This document shows, piece by piece, positions 59,725-64,000 of a stretch of DNA of 64,000 nt (positions are counted from its first letter, which is position 1; each line of letters opens with the position of its first letter). The notes under the pieces were generated by a model. The model saw nothing but the letters and a program-made list of their open reading frames with translations. It ran no database searches and was not told the origin of the DNA. The position numbers were made by a program, and so were the translations under genes. The stretch comes from Sipunculus nudus (taxonomy: Eukaryota > Annelida > Sipuncula > Golfingiida > Sipunculidae), in the NCBI GenBank assembly GCA_026874595.1, contig CM049306.1, positions 55,423,519-55,487,518 of the forward strand, read 5' to 3'.

Positions 59725-61303
59725 CTAGAATACGGGTAGTCGACAAGCGAAATCAGAGTGGAACGGGTGAAGTGAGGCATGGATTGAGTGGCAAGGGGAA
59801 ATAGAGTGCGGTGTGTTGCATATCAGCATGGATGTCTGGAGCCGAAATGTGAATGTAGGTTGTGCACTCTACGAAAAAATCAAGAAAGCTGTCCGAGTTG
59901 AATACATATGCAAAATTTTAGGCAGATAAGTCAAACCACTACATGTATATGAGTGATTTTATCCCACAGCAGACAAACAGAAGGACTTGTGCAAAAATGG
60001 TGGCAGGTGGCTCCACAAATTTTGTATATGATTATAGGAGCTATGTGAGATCTGTACACATGCAAAATTTCGGGGGGATATACTATGTTTGGCTCCATAT
60101 TGGCGAGGCTGAAATTTCGCAATTTCTCCATTTTTAATGTTTTGCGAGGGTTTCATTTTCGCGATCTCACCAGAACCTATATCAAATCTTCCTTAAAGCC
60201 ATATACCTGTGTGTATTATAAAATTAGTTTGTGACATTTTTTTTTCTTATAAAATGATGGGCCCGCACACACAGCATAGGTGGTTTAGTTCAAATTTAAG
60301 GTTTAAATTTCCCTATACCTACAAGGATGAAATTCATTAAAAAATTCTCTCTGTTCTAACCTATTACCATACAAGTTTTGATTATACTAAATAAGAAGGA
60401 CATTCTCAATTGTCCGATTATTCCCGAGTGTTACATTTTCGCGATTATTTCCCATTCGCGAATATCGCGAAATTAAAAACCTTGCGAACAAAAAGGTAAC
60501 CACAGTATCCAACCAGTCTTGAGATATAAGCCTGAATGTCTGCAGAGTAAACATAAATGTAGGTGGCGCCACCTGCCAAAAAATCGAGAAAGCTATCCAA
60601 GATGTATAAACACGCAAAATTTTAGGCAGATAAGTCAAACCAGAGATATGAGTGATTTTAGCCCACGGTAGACAAACAGACAGACGCTGTGCAAAAACGG
60701 TTGCAGGTTGCCCCTCCAGTTTTGTGTATGATAAAGAGATATGTGAAACTATACACATGCAAAATTTTGGCCCAATCGGTCAAACGGTTCCTGAGATATG
60801 AGCTTGGATGTTTGCAGCGTAAACTAGAATGTAGGTGGCGCCACCTATCATAAAATCAAGAAAGCTGTCCAGGGTGTATAAATCTGCAAAATTTTAGGCA
60901 GATATGTCAAACCACTGCCGAGATATGAGTGACTTTAACCAAAGGCAGATGAACAGATTGACACTGTGCAAACATGGTTGCAGGTGGCGCCACAATTTTT
61001 TGTGAAGCTATCCAAGGGCTACATTTGTACAAAAAAATTCCTGATCGGTCAAACGGTTCCCGAGATATGAGGGTTTATGTGTGGAAACAGACGCACAGAT
61101 GGAGGCTGGGCAAAGAGGAAAGGTCAGAGGTCAACGCGAATAGGTTAGGCACCAGTTCACATGTGACCCGAAAATTGGTGTACGTTTCGGAAAAATCAGT
61201 ACAGAAGTCTCAGAAGAGTTCTCCAGAAACGAACGCTGTGGCAGCGGCGACGGATCCCGGTCAAAAACATAGTATCCGCAAAACTTCATTTTGGCGGATA
61301 CAA
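59725..61303. mobile_element. Family 3 element in the minisatellite
   Basis: Starts CTAGAATACGGGTAG and ends with hairpin GTATCCGCAAAAC/ATTTTGGCGGATAC (61272-61301), then AA, with GAAT minisatellite on both sides. It matches 30623-31795 along most of its length and has extra sequence at about 60076-60510, probably another insertion. Palindrome-type monomers are at about 60560, 60835 and 60983. The copies differ enough that the left end lacks the clear GTATCTGCCAAAA motif seen in the first. Open frames are short and without domains. Confidence 0.75.
60076..60510. mobile_element. Probable MITE inside the family 3 element
   Basis: Extra 435 bp absent from the 30623 copy. The ends are loosely inverted: GGATATACTATG at the left and CACAGTATCC at the right, each followed inwards by AAATTTCGC or CGCGAAATT words. 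Several TCGCGA/GCGAAAT words lie inside. The host appears to have lost about 10 bp at the junction. Superfamily unknown. Confidence 0.45.
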
Positions 61304-62685
61304 TTATGGGAAGATGAATAAATAAATGAATGCTGGGTAGATGAAAGAATGATGGACCGAGGGACAAATGAATAATGGGCAGATGAATGAATGAATGATG
61401 GGTAGATGGACGTATGAATGAATGAATGATGGGTAGGTGGACGAATGAATGATCTGCATATGGACGAATGAACGATGGGCAGATAAATGAATGAATGCTG
61501 GTCAGATGGACGAATGAATGTTAGGAAGAAGAATAAATGGATGATGAGCAGATGATAGAATGAATTAGAGACAGATGAATGAATAAATGAATGATGGGCA
61601 GATGGACGAATGAATGATGGGCAGATGAATGAATAAATGAATGAATGAAAGAATGATGGGCAAATGAATGAATGATTGATGGGCAAAGGGACGAATGAAT
61701 GTTAGGCAGATGAATAAATAGATGAGGAGCTGATGAATGAAAGAATGAATGATGGGCAAATGAATGAATGAATATATGAATAAAAGAATGATTGGCAGAT
61801 GACTAAATGAATGATGGGCAAATGGAGGAATGAATGTTTGGCAGATAAATTAATAGATGATGAGAAGATGAATGAATGAATAAATGATGGGTAGATGAAT
61901 GAATGATGGAAAGATGAATGAATGAATGATGTGCAAATGAATAAATTGATGGGCAGATGAATGAATGAATGATGAATGGACGTATGGATGTATGGACGAA
62001 TAAATGATGGGCAGATGTATGAATGATTGACAGATGAATAAATGTTGGAAAAATTAATGATGGGCAAATGACCAAATTAATATTGGACGAAAGAATAATG
62101 GAAAGATGGACTAATGAATGGACAGATGAACAAATGAATGATGGACAGATGGACGAATGAATGATGGGCAGATGAATGAATAATAGACAGATGAATGAAT
62201 GAATGATGTGCAGATGACTATATGGATGATGGGAAGTTGAATGAATGAATGAATGAATGATTGGTAGATCACCGAATGAATAATGGGTGAATGAATAATT
62301 GACAGATAAGGGACGAATGAATGATGATGGACAGATGGACAAATGAATGTTGGGCTGATAAATAAATTATCGGCAGATGGACGAATGAATGATGAGCAGA
62401 TAAATGAATGAATGATGGGCAGATGAACGCATGATGGACAGATGAATGGATGGACAAATGAATGATTGGCAGATAAATGAATGAACGTATGAATGATAGA
62501 TGGATGAATGGATGGATGAAAAATGATGGAAAGATGGACGAATGAATGATTGACAGATGGCCATATGAATGATGGGCAGATGAATGAATGGATGATTGGG
62601 AAATCTACGAATAAATGGTGGGATGATGTATGAATGTATGATGGACAGATGAATGAAAGAATGATTGGCAAATGGATATATGAAT
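61304..62685. repeat. GAAT/GATG minisatellite, right block
   Basis: Continuation of the 58977 array after the family 3 insertion, with the same GAATGAATGATGGGCAGATG vocabulary. It stops at the left end of a family 2 element. Confidence 0.92.
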
Positions 62686-64000
62686 TAGATATTTCTTGGC
62701 ACCGCAGGTGCCATAGTATCCCCAGACAATTAATCCCCCCCCCCCCCCCCCCTTTAAGAATAGGCCCCCCATCTTCAGCAACAATTAATATCAGACCACA
62801 CTCATAGAAAAGGTCATTCTCATAGAAAAGGTCATGATCCAAATTTCAATATACATCATCCCCTAACCCATGTCTATGTATATGCAAGAAATCTGTCCAT
62901 TAGTTTTTGACTTATAATGCTCACAATACTGTTAAGTGGCAATGATAGATTATAAAACGGCACGAAAACAAGTAAAAGAATAACAGGTGGCACCACCTGT
63001 TTCCCATACATGACAACACTATCCAAGATCTTCGGTCAAGTTGATTTTTGGACCAATCAATGCATCCCTTATTGAGAAAATAATGATTTTGTGTGATTTT
63101 CACCATATATGGTAATATTCAAGGTCAAGGCCACTCATTGGAAAGGTCATGACCCCTATTCAAATAAACATTATTCCATAACCCATATCCATGTATATGC
63201 ATAATATGAAAGAAATTTGTCCATTAGTTTTTGACTTATAATGCTCACAGTACTGATAAATGGCAATGATGGGGTATTAAACGGCACGAAAACAAGTAAA
63301 AGAATAACAGGTGGCGCCACCTGTTTCCGGTACATGACAATACTTTCCAAGATCTTCGAACATGTTGATTTTTGGACCAATGCATGCATCCCTTATTGAG
63401 ATATTAATGATTTTGTGTAATTTTCACCATATATGGCAATTTTTCAAGGTCAAGGCCACTCTAATAGGAAAGGTCATGACCCCAATTTATATATACATCA
63501 TCCCATAACCTATGTCTATGTATATGCATAATATGAAAGAAATCTGTCCATTAGTTTTTGACTTATAATGCTCACAGGTTATAAATGTACTGTTAAGTGG
63601 CAATGATAGGTTATTAAACGGCACGAAAACAAGTAAAAGAATAACAGGTGGTGCCACCTGTTTCCGGTACATGACATTACTATCCAAGATCTTCGGTCAA
63701 GTTGATTTTTGGACCAATGCATGCATCCCTTATTGAGAAATTAATGATTTTGTGTGATTTTCACCATTTATGGCAATATTCAAGGTCAAGGCCACTCATT
63801 GGAAAGGTCATGACCCCTATTGAAATAAACATTATCCTATAACCCATATCCATGTATATGCATAATATGAAAGAAATTTGTCCATTAGTTTTTGACTTAT
63901 AATGCTCACAGTACTGATAAATGGCAATGATGGGGTATTAAACGGCACAAAACAAGTAAAAGAATAACAGGTGGCGCCACCTGTTTCCGGTACATGACAA
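62686..64000. mobile_element. Family 2 element, second long copy (runs off window)
   Basis: Begins TAGATATTTCTTGGCACCGC and follows the 44805 element almost base for base to the window end. Palindromes are at 62984, 63309, 63646 and 63969 (spacings 325, 337, 323, against 323, 336, 325 in the other copy). A poly-C tract near 62737 is longer than its counterpart near 44857. On the minus strand the end reads CTAA before host T, where the other copy reads CTAG, both allowed by the Helitron CTRR rule. The right hairpin lies beyond the window. Confidence 0.82.

Noticed and set aside
59325-62842. Long minus-strand frames rich in Ile, His, Ser, Pro (up to 243 codons)
   Set aside because: Translation of the GAAT/GATG minisatellite; one frame even runs out of the array into the unrelated family 2 element.

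Overview
The window looks like animal nuclear DNA from a lophotrochozoan, most likely a bivalve or related mollusc. It is AT-rich and intron- or desert-like, and I can support no protein-coding exon in it. The lineage call rests on the repeats. Several non-autonomous rolling-circle-like elements carry tandem monomers, an (ACGG)n microsatellite and a hairpin just inside the right end, which resembles the pearl / HINE (Helentron-associated) elements described in bivalves. The species cannot be named from sequence alone. Identity figures here are by-eye estimates.

Layout. 1-3476 is unique AT-rich DNA. 3477-6320 is a purine-rich minisatellite with a 115-bp dimeric period. 6321-15727 is mostly unique, with a tRNA-derived SINE at about 8315-8664 (minus strand). 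15728-18349 (copy A) and 24845-27478 (copy B) are two near-identical 2.6-kb elements (family 1a); B is followed at once by a truncated third copy C (27479-28362). Between A and B lie an old repeat (18403-18895), a 2.1-kb TIR element with GC-rich minisatellites at both ends (21611-23742) and a hAT-like MITE remnant (23830-24044). 30438-35221 (E1) and 37561-40127 (E2) are family 1b elements made of 336-bp monomers; E1 is split by a family 3 element (30623-31795) and E2 itself splits an older repeat. 40251-44627 is unique. 44628-48948 is a family 1a element broken by a family 2 element (44805-46418) and a 1b segment (47011-48424). 48949-52331 is unique. 52340-54487 is a hAT-like element with a perfect 8-bp target duplication. 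54496-57770 is unique and includes the only clearly CpG-rich stretch (57045-57650), a possible promoter or first exon. 57771-58922 is a short family 2 copy. 58977-62685 is a GAAT/GATG-type minisatellite invaded by a MITE and a family 3 element, and a second full family 2 copy (62686 to the window end) follows.

Main observation. Families 1a, 1b, 2 and (more weakly) 3 differ in sequence but largely share one terminal plan: a left palindrome or stem-loop, a 12-bp subterminal motif a few bases inside it, tandem monomers, a GC-rich microsatellite, and a right hairpin whose first arm repeats the left motif and whose second arm is its inverse. In families 1b, 2 and 3 every monomer begins with the palindrome AGGTGGCGCCACCT or a close variant, and a GAGATAT-type motif follows 87-92 bp later although the rest of the monomers differ. 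Several nested insertions have intact homologs in the same window, so element ends can be read to within about 2 bp. No transposase, Rep/helicase or reverse transcriptase coding sequence is present, so every mobile element here must be mobilised in trans or be dead.
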